The position numbers and the translations under genes are program-made. From Acuticoccus sp. I52.16.1 (GTDB taxonomy: Bacteria; Pseudomonadota; Alphaproteobacteria; Rhizobiales; Amorphaceae), in contig NZ_CP094828.1 in NCBI RefSeq assembly GCF_022865125.1, positions 3,775,219-3,839,218 of the forward strand: DNA of 64,000 nt, in the 5' to 3' direction. Each line of letters starts with the position of its first letter. The stretch's first letter is position 1. Positions 1 through 8,154 of the stretch are shown here, in pieces. The notes under the pieces are model-generated. The model saw only the letters and a program-made list of their open reading frames with translations. It did no database searches and was not told where the DNA came from.

Positions 1-2023
1 CGCCGGCGGCAACGCCCCGGCGACGATCCGGGGTGCGGACGTCGACATGGTGCTCGCCCGCGGCGACGGCGTGTGGGTGGAGGCCAACGGTTCGGTCGAC
101 CTCGTCGACAGCCGGATCCTGTTGAGCGGGACAGGCTATGGCCTCCACGTCTCGGGCGGGGGCGGGACCGCACAGATGCGAGGGACGAACCTTTCGGTCG
201 CGACCTCGGCGCCGAACAGCTTCGGCGTGCTCGCGCAGGGCGAGGGGGCGCACGTCGCGCTCGCCGGCGGGTCGGTGGTGACGCGCGGCGCGGATGCCCA
301 TGCCGTCGTGCTGGGGCAGGGCGCCCGTGTCGACCTGAGCGACCTGGTGGTCTCCGCCTCGGGCCCGGCCGCGGCGGCCGTCGCCGCGCTCTCCATGGGC
401 GATCTGCCGGGTCGTCGAAGCGCCGTGCTTTCGCTGACGAACGGCGAGCTTCTTGCCGCAAGCGGCACGGCGGTCGTGGCCGGCGGGACGGACCTGACGC
501 TGACGGCCGCCGGGTCGCAGGTGATCGGCGCGATCACCCGCTCGCCCGATGCGCGCATCGACCTGACGTTGGCCGACGCCGGCACCTGGGTGCTACCCGC
601 CGCAGGCGCCGGCGTGAGATCGCAAGTCGACGCGCTGGCGAACTCCGGTAGCACCGTGGTGTTCTCGCCGCCGGAAGGAGCGGGCTTCCAGAGCCTGACC
701 GTCGGCGACTATTCCGGCGTCGATGGCACTCTGGTCATGAACGCCGCGCTGGGCGCGCGGGGGGCGAGCGATCGCCTGGTCGTCGACGGCGGGCTGGCGC
801 GCGGGTCGACCCGCGTCCTCGTCGCGCCGATCGGCGACGGCGGGCTCACCACGGGCGACGGCATCCGGCTGATCGAGACGGTCGACGGTGGGCGGACCAC
901 GCCGCGCGCCTTCACGCTCGGCAGCCGTGTCGCGAGCGGCGCGCTCGAATACGGCATCCATCGTGGCGGTGCGTCCGGGGGCGACGACTGGTTTTTGCGT
1001 TCGACCCAAGGCGGTGCGACCGGCCCCGCCGCGTTGCCCGCCGTGAGGGCGGAAGTCGCCGTCGACACCGCGCTCCCCGCCATCGCGTCCGAATATGGGC
1101 TCGCCGTTCTCGGCACCCGTGACGAGCGCGTCGCCGCCCGGGTGCCGGGCCGCGACAGCACGGCCTGGGCCCGCGTGTTCGGCGAGACCGGCAGCCAGGG
1201 ATCCAGCGGCGGCGACCCGCAGGCGCAGTGGGACCGCTTCCGGAGCGACGGGCCGAGCTACGACGTCGACCTCGCGGGCTTCCAGGCCGGCTATGATCAC
1301 CGGCTCTCCCTGCCCGGCGAGACCATCCAGAATCTGATCGGCTTCTATGTCGGCGCGGGGCAGGCGCGCGGTAAGGTCGACGCGGTCTACGGCGGTTCGG
1401 CGGGCAAGGTGTCGATGGACGCTTATTCGCTGGGCGCCTACTGGAACCATGCACAGGCCGGCGGGCTCCACATCGATGCCGTGCTGCAAGGCACCTTCTA
1501 CGACGAGGCCCGAGCGCGTTCGGTCCCCGGCGAGACGCTGGAGACCGACGGCGTCGGCCTGATCGCTTCGCTGGAAGCCGGCTATCGCTTCGACGTCGGC
1601 CAGGGTTGGGTGATCGAGCCGCAGGCGCAGCTCGTCTATCAGCGTCTCTCCTTCGACGATGGGGCCGACAGCTACGGACGGGTCGACTACGACGCGGCGA
1701 ACGACGTCTTCGGCCGGATCGGCGGGCGCGTCAGCCGTGGCTGGGCGCTGGAGAACGGCCAGGAATTGACCGGCTGGGCCCGTGCCAACCTCTGGCACGC
1801 CTTCGGCGATGGACCGGAGGTGACGTTCGCCGGGCTGGGCGGCGGCAACGCCATGTCGTTCGATTCCGGGCTCGAGGGCACGCGGGTGCAGCTCGGCCTG
1901 GGCGCATCGATGGCCCTGTCGGATCGGGTGAGCCTGTTCGCGTCGGGCGACTACGACGTGCGGATGAACGACGTCTCCGGCCACGCGCTGGGCGTACGGA
2001 TCGGCGGCACCGTGAACTGGTGA
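1..2023 (+). CDS. Autotransporter, 3' part (gene begins upstream of the window)
   Basis: The frame is open from the first bases, so the N-terminus and signal peptide lie outside the window. The visible 5' half codes a Gly/Ala/Val-rich stretch of short repeating strands, as expected for a right-handed beta-helix passenger domain. From about base 1150 (W-A-R-V-F-G-E) to the stop, aromatic/hydrophobic alternation and a terminal Trp mark a C-terminal 12-strand outer-membrane beta-barrel of the type V secretion family. The barrel should sit in the outer membrane and export or display the passenger. The function of the passenger (adhesin or other) cannot be told from this fragment. The family call is confident from the barrel; the substrate is not known. 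Confidence 0.85.
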   Translation, partial: AGGNAPATIRGADVDMVLARGDGVWVEANGSVDLVDSRILLSGTGYGLHVSGGGGTAQMRGTNLSVATSAPNSFGVLAQGEGAHVALAGGSVVTRGADAHAVVLGQGARVDLSDLVVSASGPAAAAVAALSMGDLPGRRSAVLSLTNGELLAASGTAVVAGGTDLTLTAAGSQVIGAITRSPDARIDLTLADAGTWVLPAAGAGVRSQVDALANSGSTVVFSPPEGAGFQSLTVGDYSGVDGTLVMNAALGARGASDRLVVDGGLARGSTRVLVAPIGDGGLTTGDGIRLIETVDGGRTTPRAFTLGSRVASGALEYGIHRGGASGGDDWFLRSTQGGATGPAALPAVRAEVAVDTALPAIASEYGLAVLGTRDERVAARVPGRDSTAWARVFGETGSQGSSGGDPQAQWDRFRSDGPSYDVDLAGFQAGYDHRLSLPGETIQNLIGFYVGAGQARGKVDAVYGGSAGKVSMDAYSLGAYWNHAQAGGLHIDAVLQGTFYDEARARSVPGETLETDGVGLIASLEAGYRFDVGQGWVIEPQAQLVYQRLSFDDGADSYGRVDYDAANDVFGRIGGRVSRGWALENGQELTGWARANLWHAFGDGPEVTFAGLGGGNAMSFDSGLEGTRVQLGLGASMALSDRVSLFASGDYDVRMNDVSGHALGVRIGGTVNW

Positions 2024-2024
2024 A

Positions 2025-2050
2025 GAGGCGCCCCATTTCGATGGGGCCTC
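2025..2050 (+). terminator. Hairpin just after the autotransporter stop
   Basis: Six perfect pairs (CCCCAT/ATGGGG) closed by a TTCG tetraloop begin two bases after the stop codon. Some further pairing is possible with a bulge. There is no T-run, so this may be an RNA-stabilising or Rho-assisted end rather than a classical intrinsic terminator. Confidence 0.35.
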
Positions 2051-2373
2051 GAACTAGGATCAGGACCGCCAAACTCGGCGAATGGATGGACCTGTCGGAC
2101 CGCCGCCCGTCGACTTGGAGTGACCGGACCCCTCCTGCGCGTCTCCGCGAATCAAAGGCGCGACGGGCCGCGCAGGCCGATGCCGCACCTTCGAGAGGTC
2201 CAGTTCGACCCGCATGTTCTCGGCGGTCATGGCCGTCCGGCCTGCGTCTCGCCGGTTCTCCCCAGAAAGGCGCCGCGAGGTCCGTATCACCGATGCGTCC
2301 AGCTTCGTCCGTGTGCATCACTCGTGTGGCACACCCGCTCGGCTCGCAGCTAGATCCTGGAAACTCCGGGGAA
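2051..2373. other. Gene-free stretch between autotransporter and tRNA-Ala
   Basis: Short open frames here have no recognisable product. One of them ends by reading the antisense of tRNA-Ala, a classic spurious ORF. No promoter or repeat could be identified with confidence. Confidence 0.6.
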
Positions 2374-2449
<76 letters not shown>

Positions 2450-2493
2450 CCGTCGGTGGAAGCGGACATAAACAGTCCGCTTCCCGCCGTCAA

Positions 2494-2871
2494 CTAGTGT
2501 TCGTCGTCGTCCTCGCCGGAACCGCGCACGACGTCGGAAACTTCGTCGTCGCTGTCCTCGTCATCCACAAGAACGTCGTCGTCGGTGTCGACGGTCACGT
2601 CGTCGTCGTCGTCCACGCCGAGAGAGTCGGCCGTATCGTCGGCGTCGTCCTCGGCCTCTTCGAGCGCGACCAGCTCGACGCCCTCGTCGTCGGCCTCCAG
2701 CTCTTCGTCTTCGTCGTCGGCGGGACGGGCGGTCTCGCGCCGGGTGGCGATGATGCCCGTCGCGAAGGAGGCGTTGCATTTGGGGCACATGATCGGATCG
2801 CGGTTCAGATCGTAGTACTTGGCCCCGCAGTTGGGACACAGCCGCTTTGTGCCGAGTTCGGGTTTGGCCAA
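2494..2871 (-). CDS. TIGR02300 family protein (FYDLN acid domain)
   Basis: The 125-residue protein starts M-A-K-P-E-L-G-T-K-R, followed by a CPNC...CPKC zinc ribbon (Cys12, 15, 29, 32) around a Y-Y-D-L-N motif. It ends in a very acidic Asp/Glu tail of about 80 residues. This layout defines the alphaproteobacterial TIGR02300/FYDLN_acid family, whose function is unknown. I place the start at a TTG codon (2871-2869), because family members begin M-A-K-P and a GGAG sequence lies seven bases upstream. An earlier in-frame TTG would add two residues. The gene lies upstream of and divergent from aroA, as is usual in Rhizobiales. Confidence 0.9.
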   Translation of the reverse strand: MAKPELGTKRLCPNCGAKYYDLNRDPIMCPKCNASFATGIIATRRETARPADDEDEELEADDEGVELVALEEAEDDADDTADSLGVDDDDDVTVDTDDDVLVDDEDSDDEVSDVVRGSGEDDDEH

Positions 2872-3043
2872 GGACAAGCTCCGTTAGCGTCGAGGAAAAT
2901 GGTGAATTTCAGTGAGGCGAGGCCCCATGGCATACCTCACGGCGGAATGTAAAGCGCCTATCTTCGGTCGGCACCCGCACGAGGCGAGGGTGGATCACCG
3001 ACGTGCGACTGCCTATGACGGCGGGAGTAGGAGCGAACGATCT

Positions 3044-4375
3044 ATGACCGGCAAGAGGCGAGTGGCAAGCGCAAGGGCGAGCGGGCCGCTGAAAGGCGAC
3101 GTGCGTGTCCCCGGGGACAAGTCGATTTCCCATCGCGCCCTGATGATGGCGACCCTCGCAATCGGCCGCTCGAACATCGAGGGCCTGCTCACCGCGGAGG
3201 ACGTCCTCGCGACCGCGGCCGCCATGCGCGCGATGGGCGCCGGCATCGCGATCGACGGCACCCGCATCACCGTCGACGGCGTCGGCCTCGGCGCGCTGGG
3301 CGAACCGGACGGCGTGATCGACTTCGGCAACGCCGGCACCGGCACGCGGCTCACCATGGGCATCGTCGCCGGCCATCCGATCGCGGCGACCTTCGTGGGC
3401 GACGCCTCCCTGTCGCGCCGGCCGATGGGGCGCGTGGCCAACCCCCTGCGCGAGATGGGCGCCGAGGTGGTGGCACGCTCCGGCGACCGGCTGCCGCTGA
3501 CGATCCGCGGGCCGCAGACGCTGGCGCCGATCGAGTACCGTCTGCCGGTCGCTTCGGCGCAGGTGAAGTCGGCGATCCTGTTCGCGGGCCTCAACGCACC
3601 CGGCGAGACGACCGTCATCGAGCCCGTCCCGACCCGCGACCACACCGAGCGCATGCTCGCCGCATTCGGCGCCACCGTGCGCCGCACCCCGTCGCCGGAG
3701 GGCCTGCGCATCACCGTCACCGGCCGCGAGCCGCTCCGCCCGTGCGACGTCACCGTGCCGGCCGACCCGTCCTCCGCCGCGTTCCCGATCGTCGCCGGGC
3801 TGATCGTGCCGGGGTCGGAGCTGGTCGTGCGCGACGTCATGCTCAATCCCTCGCGTATCGGGCTCATCACCACGCTCGTCGAGATGGGCGGCGCGCTCAC
3901 GATGGAGAACGAGCGCGACGCCGGGGGCGAGACCATCGCCGACATCCGGGTCGTCGCCAGCCGGCTGAAGGGCGTGACCGTGCCGGCGGACCGCGCGCCC
4001 TCGATGATCGACGAGTACCCGGTGCTCGCCGCCGCCGCCGCCTATGCCGAGGGCACCACGCGGATGGAGGGGCTCGAGGAGTTGCGCGTGAAGGAGAGCG
4101 ACCGGCTCGCCGCCGTGGCCGCGGGCCTCGCCGCCAACGGTGTCCCGCACGCCACCGGGGCGGACTGGCTCGAGGTGACGGGCCGTGCCGCCACGATCGG
4201 CGGCGGCATGGTGACGACCCACCTCGACCACCGCATCGCGATGAGCTTCCTGGTGCTGGGCCTGGGCGCGGACCGTGCGGTGACCGTCGACGACGCGTCG
4301 GTGATGGAAACCAGCTTCCCCGGCTTCGTCGACCTCATGACGCGGATCGGCGGGACCATCGAGGTGGAGGCATGA
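3044..4375 (+). CDS. aroA: 3-phosphoshikimate 1-carboxyvinyltransferase (EPSP synthase)
   Basis: This cytoplasmic enzyme transfers enolpyruvyl from PEP to shikimate-3-phosphate, the sixth step of chorismate and aromatic amino acid synthesis. The 443-residue product carries the N-terminal PGDKSISHRALM motif, the N-A-G-T-G-T-R substrate loop and the late E-L-R-V-K-E-S-D-R motif. These are hallmarks of the family and span both inverse alpha/beta domains. The ATG at 3044 is chosen because a TAGGAG ribosome-binding site lies about ten bases upstream; the frame is open further 5' but has no better signal. Its TGA overlaps the cmk start (ATGA), so the two are translationally coupled. Confidence 0.97.
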   Translation: MTGKRRVASARASGPLKGDVRVPGDKSISHRALMMATLAIGRSNIEGLLTAEDVLATAAAMRAMGAGIAIDGTRITVDGVGLGALGEPDGVIDFGNAGTGTRLTMGIVAGHPIAATFVGDASLSRRPMGRVANPLREMGAEVVARSGDRLPLTIRGPQTLAPIEYRLPVASAQVKSAILFAGLNAPGETTVIEPVPTRDHTERMLAAFGATVRRTPSPEGLRITVTGREPLRPCDVTVPADPSSAAFPIVAGLIVPGSELVVRDVMLNPSRIGLITTLVEMGGALTMENERDAGGETIADIRVVASRLKGVTVPADRAPSMIDEYPVLAAAAAYAEGTTRMEGLEELRVKESDRLAAVAAGLAANGVPHATGADWLEVTGRAATIGGGMVTTHLDHRIAMSFLVLGLGADRAVTVDDASVMETSFPGFVDLMTRIGGTIEVEA

Positions 4376-5010
4376 TCATCGCCGTCGACGGACCGGCAGC
4401 CTCCGGCAAGGGGACGCTCGCCCGGCGTCTGGCCGCGCAGTACGGTCTGGCCTACCTCGACACCGGCCGCACCTACCGCGCGGTGGCGCTCGCCATGCAG
4501 CGCGCCGGCACCGGGCTGGACGACGTCGCCGCAGCGGTGGAGGCGGCCGGGACGCTCGACTTCGCGATGCTGGACGACCCGGAGATGACGAGCACGCACG
4601 CCGGGGAGGGGGCCTCGCGGATCGCGGTGATGCCGGCGCTGCGGGCCGCCCTGGTGGAGCGCCAGCGGGCGTTCGCGCAGCGCGCCGCACGCGAGGGCAC
4701 CGGCGCCGTGCTCGACGGACGGGACGTCGGCACGGTGATCCTGCCGGACGCGACGGTGAAGCTCTTCGTCACCGCGGACGTGGCCGAACGGGCCCGGCGC
4801 CGCGCCCTGGAGCTGCACGGCGTCGCCGAAGGGCCGCTGTTCGACGAACTCCTCGAGACGCTGCGACGGCGCGACGCGCGCGACACCGGCCGCGCCGCCA
4901 GCCCGCTGAAACAGGCCGACGACGCCTACGTTCTCGACACCACGCGGATGGACGCGGAGGCGGCATTTTCCGCCGCGATCAGGGTTGTGGAGCGCGCTCT
5001 CGTCGCGTAA
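4372..5010 (+). CDS. cmk: (d)CMP kinase
   Basis: The enzyme phosphorylates CMP and dCMP with ATP for pyrimidine nucleotide recycling. The 212-residue product begins with a P-loop (GPAASGKGT, residues 6-14). It then has Y-L-D-T-G-R-T-Y-R-A and the D-G-R-D-V-G-T nucleoside monophosphate-binding motif, and the length is normal for the family. Most family members have YLDTGAMYR at the first position, so T-G-R-T is a mild variant. The ATG overlaps the aroA stop by four bases, and rpsA follows after a 183-bp leader. The aroA-cmk-rpsA order is conserved across proteobacteria. Confidence 0.95.
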   Translation: MIIAVDGPAASGKGTLARRLAAQYGLAYLDTGRTYRAVALAMQRAGTGLDDVAAAVEAAGTLDFAMLDDPEMTSTHAGEGASRIAVMPALRAALVERQRAFAQRAAREGTGAVLDGRDVGTVILPDATVKLFVTADVAERARRRALELHGVAEGPLFDELLETLRRRDARDTGRAASPLKQADDAYVLDTTRMDAEAAFSAAIRVVERALVA

Positions 5011-5193
5011 ATGAGGCCTGATGCGGAGACGGCTGCGGCTGGCTGCGCTTTTTGCGCTTCGGGCTTGCGTGTTCTCCACCCGGCGCAATCCGAGACCTGT
5101 GCCCCCGCTGATGGACCGCGGCGACCACCGCCGGCGGGTGCTCCGACCAACACCAACCCCGCCGCCGCGCCGAGAGGCGCATCCGGAGATTGA

Positions 5194-6897
5194 ATGAGCT
5201 TATCAACCCCAACCCGTGACGATTTCGCGGCCCTCCTCGAGGCGTCGCTCAACCAGACGGAGATGGCCGAAGGTTCGGTCGTCAAGGGCACCGTCGTCGG
5301 CTTCGAGAAGGATCTCGTCGTCATCGACGTCGGCCTCAAGGTCGAAGGCCGGGTGCCGGCCAAGGAATTCGGTGTCCGCGGCGAAGAGGAAGACGTCTCC
5401 ATCGGCGACGTCGTCGAAGTCTACCTTGAGCGCGTCGAGAATGCGCTCGGTGAGGCCGTCCTCAGCCGCGAAAAGGCCCGCCGCGAAGAGTCGTGGGTCC
5501 GCCTGGAGGCCGCGTTCGAGAAGAACGAGAAGGTCACCGGCAAGATCTTCAATCAGGTCAAGGGCGGCTTCACGGTCGACCTCGACGGGGCCGTGGCCTT
5601 CCTGCCGCGCTCCCAGGTCGACATCCGCCCCGTGCGCGACGTCACGCCGCTGATGAACACGCCGCAGCCGTTCCAGATCCTCAAGATGGACAAGCGCCGC
5701 GGCAACATCGTCGTGTCCCGCCGCGTCGTCCTCGAAGAGACCCGCGCCGAGCAGCGTCACGAGATCGTCCAGTCCCTCGAGGAAGGTCAGATCATCGAGG
5801 GCGTGGTCAAGAACATCACCGACTACGGTGCGTTCGTCGACCTCGGCGGCATCGACGGCCTGCTGCACGTCACCGACATGGCCTGGCGCCGCGTCAATCA
5901 CCCGACCGAGATCCTCTCCATCGGCCAGTCCGTGAAGGTCCAGGTCATCCGGGTGAACCAGGAGACGCACCGCATCTCCCTGGGCATGAAGCAGCTTCAG
6001 GCCGACCCGTGGGAAGGCATCGAGGCGAAGTACCCGATCGACGCCCGCTTCACCGGCCGCGTCACGAACATCACCGACTATGGTGCGTTCGTGGAGCTGG
6101 AGCCGGGGATCGAGGGTCTGATCCACGTCTCCGAGATGTCCTGGACGAAGAAGAACGTCCATCCGGGCAAGATCGTCGCCACGTCGCAGGAAGTGACCGT
6201 GATGATCCTTGAGGTCGACGCCCAGAAGCGCCGTATCTCGTTGGGCCTCAAGCAGGTCATGGACAACCCGTGGGAGGCGTTCCTCGACGCCAATCCTCCG
6301 GGCACCGCGGTCGAGGGCGAGGTCAAGAACAAGACCGAGTTCGGCCTGTTCATCGGCCTCGAGAACGACATCGACGGCATGGTCCACCTCTCCGATCTCG
6401 ACTGGAACCGTCCGGGCGAAGAGGTCATGGAAGACTACAACAAGGGCGACGTCGTGAAGGCGGTCGTGCTCGAGGTCGACCCGGACAAGGAGCGGATCTC
6501 GCTGGGCATCAAGCAGCTCGGCTCCGATCCGTTCACCGAAGCGGCCGACGGCGCCGAGGTCCGTCGTGGTGCGATCGTCACCGTCGAGGTGAAGGAAGTG
6601 AAGGAAGCCGGTCTCGAGGTCCAGATCGTGGGCACCGAGCTCGCCACCTTCATCCGTCGCTCCGAGCTGGCGCGCGACCGCAACGACCAGCAGCCCACGC
6701 GCTTCAAGGTCGGCCAGCAGTTCGACGCCCGTGTCACGCAGTTCGACCGCAAGGCGCGCCGCGTGCAGGTCTCCATCAAGGCGCTCGAGCTCGCCGAGGA
6801 GAAGGAAGCCGTCGAGCAGTACGGCTCGACCGACAGCGGCGCCTCGCTGGGCGACATCCTGGGCGCCGCCCTGCGCGCCCGCAACACCGATCAGTAA
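5194..6897 (+). CDS. rpsA: 30S ribosomal protein S1
   Basis: S1 binds mRNA on the small ribosomal subunit and helps start translation of structured or weakly Shine-Dalgarno-dependent messages. The 567-residue protein has six tandem S1/OB-fold repeats. The clearest include I-T-D-Y-G-A-F-V-D-L-G-G near residue 210 and I-T-D-Y-G-A-F-V-E-L near residue 295. Length and repeat number match the proteobacterial protein. A GGAG site precedes the ATG. The 183-bp upstream leader holds a 60-codon open frame that I treat as non-coding. An intrinsic terminator follows about 50 bp after the stop. Confidence 0.97.
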   Translation: MSLSTPTRDDFAALLEASLNQTEMAEGSVVKGTVVGFEKDLVVIDVGLKVEGRVPAKEFGVRGEEEDVSIGDVVEVYLERVENALGEAVLSREKARREESWVRLEAAFEKNEKVTGKIFNQVKGGFTVDLDGAVAFLPRSQVDIRPVRDVTPLMNTPQPFQILKMDKRRGNIVVSRRVVLEETRAEQRHEIVQSLEEGQIIEGVVKNITDYGAFVDLGGIDGLLHVTDMAWRRVNHPTEILSIGQSVKVQVIRVNQETHRISLGMKQLQADPWEGIEAKYPIDARFTGRVTNITDYGAFVELEPGIEGLIHVSEMSWTKKNVHPGKIVATSQEVTVMILEVDAQKRRISLGLKQVMDNPWEAFLDANPPGTAVEGEVKNKTEFGLFIGLENDIDGMVHLSDLDWNRPGEEVMEDYNKGDVVKAVVLEVDPDKERISLGIKQLGSDPFTEAADGAEVRRGAIVTVEVKEVKEAGLEVQIVGTELATFIRRSELARDRNDQQPTRFKVGQQFDARVTQFDRKARRVQVSIKALELAEEKEAVEQYGSTDSGASLGDILGAALRARNTDQ

Positions 6898-6912
6898 GGG
6901 ATCTCCCTTCAC

Positions 6913-6936
6913 GGCGGCAGGTTTCGGCCTGCCGCC
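6913..6936 (+). other. Hairpin in the rpsA 3' UTR
   Basis: GGCGGCAGG and CCTGCCGCC pair perfectly around a six-base loop just after the rpsA stop. It has no T-run of its own and sits directly in front of the true terminator, so it may protect the 3' end or assist termination. Confidence 0.5.
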
Positions 6937-6947
6937 CGATCACGAGA

Positions 6948-6976
6948 AAAGGCGGGCCTCGGCCCGCCTTTTTTTG
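6948..6976 (+). terminator. Intrinsic terminator of rpsA
   Basis: AAAGGCGGGCC pairs with GGCCCGCCTTT around a two-base TC loop and runs into an uninterrupted T-tract, a textbook Rho-independent terminator. Confidence 0.9.
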
Positions 6977-7030
6977 TCCTGCGGCGGCTGGCGCGCCAAT
7001 GCGAAGACCGCTGCAAGGCGAGGAGACCCC

Positions 7031-7223
7031 ATGGCGACCGTCGAGACGTCCTGCCTCTTCTGCCGGATCGCGCGGGTAGATCCCGGCGGTGACGGTCCAT
7101 GCCGACGACCGCCGCTACATCGCGCAGGAGACGCTGACCTTCCAGGCGTTGCCCCACCCCGGCGACGGCGCCCTCGCCGAGGCCGCCGCGATCTTGCGTG
7201 CCGAGCTGGAGCGGCCGGGCTGA
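7031..7223 (+). pseudogene. Short HIT-like gene, apparently frameshifted and truncated
   Basis: A strong GAGGAG site precedes ATG 7031. The first 20 codons read MATVETSCLFCRIARVDPGG, with the C-x-F-C-R-I-A start seen in many HIT-family nucleotide-binding proteins. Coding character then continues in another frame from about 7080-7089 (V-T-V-H-A-D-D-R-R-Y-I-A-Q-E) to a TGA at 7221, which resembles the T-V-x-x-D-D-R-x-I-A segment that follows in HIT proteins. A one-base shift near 7085 would join the two into about 64 residues. The HxHxHxx active-site region is absent. It could be a decayed HIT gene, a sequencing error in a CG run, or a small unrelated gene. Confidence 0.4.
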
Positions 7224-7362
7224 CGCGGGGCCCCGAAACGCGAAACGGGCGGCTGTCTCGCCGCCCGTCTGCCAGTCTCGTGTTCGCCGCCGCGCGCCGG
7301 TCCATTTCGCGGCTGTCGCCGCGTGTGGGTCGATCTCGGCGTGGCGGCGGCGCGGTGCGGGA

Positions 7363-7971
7363 TCAGGCCGCCTTGCGCGTCGGACGCTTGGTCTTCGCCG
7401 AGCCCTTGGCCGCGCCGTCCACGTCGTCGGCCTCCATGTCGGCGTCGTCGCCGGGAGGGGCGTCGTCGTCGGTCTGCTGCTCGCCGGCCGCCGATGCGTT
7501 GAGCGAACCGGTCGCGAGGGCGGACAGCTTCTCGTCGGCCGCGATCTCCTGGTCGCGGATCTCGGCCAGCATCGTCGCGGCGTCTGCGTGGCCCAGAACC
7601 TCGGCCCAGGCGACGAGCGTGCCGTAGCGCGCGATCTCGTAGTGCTCGACCGCCTGTGCCGCGGCGGCGATGGCCGCATCACGGACCGCGTCGTCCTTCG
7701 ACTCCTCCATCAATTCCTGCGCTTCTTCGATGATACCGTTGATCGCATCGCAGGTGACGCCGCGCGGTCGCAGGCCCAGGCTCTCGAACACCTTGGTCAG
7801 CGTCTCGATCTGCCCCTCGGTCTCCTCCCGGTGGGTCTCGATCAGCGCCATCAGTTCGTCCGAATTCGCCTTGCGCTGCATCGCGCGCATGCCCTTCAGC
7901 GCCTGCTTCTCCGCGTAGTAGACGTCGCGGAGCGTGTGGACAAAAAGATCGTTCAGCGATTTCATCGCCAT
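7363..7971 (-). CDS. Ferritin-like YciE/YciF family protein (DUF892)
   Basis: The 202-residue protein starts M-A-M-K-S-L-N-D-L-F and continues L-R-D-V-Y-Y-A-E-K-Q, the usual start of DUF892. It forms a four-helix bundle with conserved Glu/His of the ferritin-like fold (E-K-Q, E-T-H, H-Y-E-I-A-R-Y-G-T-L, E-I-R-D-Q-E). Related proteins are linked to osmotic, oxidative or general stress, but their reaction is not established. The last 45 residues form a low-complexity acidic then basic tail (D-D-D-A-P..., K-T-K-R-P-T-R-K-A-A). The start at 7971 is chosen because GAGGAG lies seven bases upstream. An ATG six bases earlier would be too close. Confidence 0.88.
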   Translation of the reverse strand: MAMKSLNDLFVHTLRDVYYAEKQALKGMRAMQRKANSDELMALIETHREETEGQIETLTKVFESLGLRPRGVTCDAINGIIEEAQELMEESKDDAVRDAAIAAAAQAVEHYEIARYGTLVAWAEVLGHADAATMLAEIRDQEIAADEKLSALATGSLNASAAGEQQTDDDAPPGDDADMEADDVDGAAKGSAKTKRPTRKAA

Positions 7972-8154
7972 CTTCATTCTCCTCGCGGAACTCATTCCGC
8001 GATCCAGAATGTTCGGCGCCGCCCGCCCGTTCCCTCTTTAACCTCGATGAAAGTTGCCGGTGGCTCGGCACCGACGGCGGCGTTCGAGACGTCATCACGC
8101 GGCCCGAAAGATCGGCTATGAAGGGGGCATCATAAGAAGAACTTCGGAGGAACC

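Noticed and set aside
5011-5193. 60-codon frame between cmk and rpsA
   Set aside because: Low-complexity Ala/Pro content, no ribosome-binding site, and the position of an rpsA leader.
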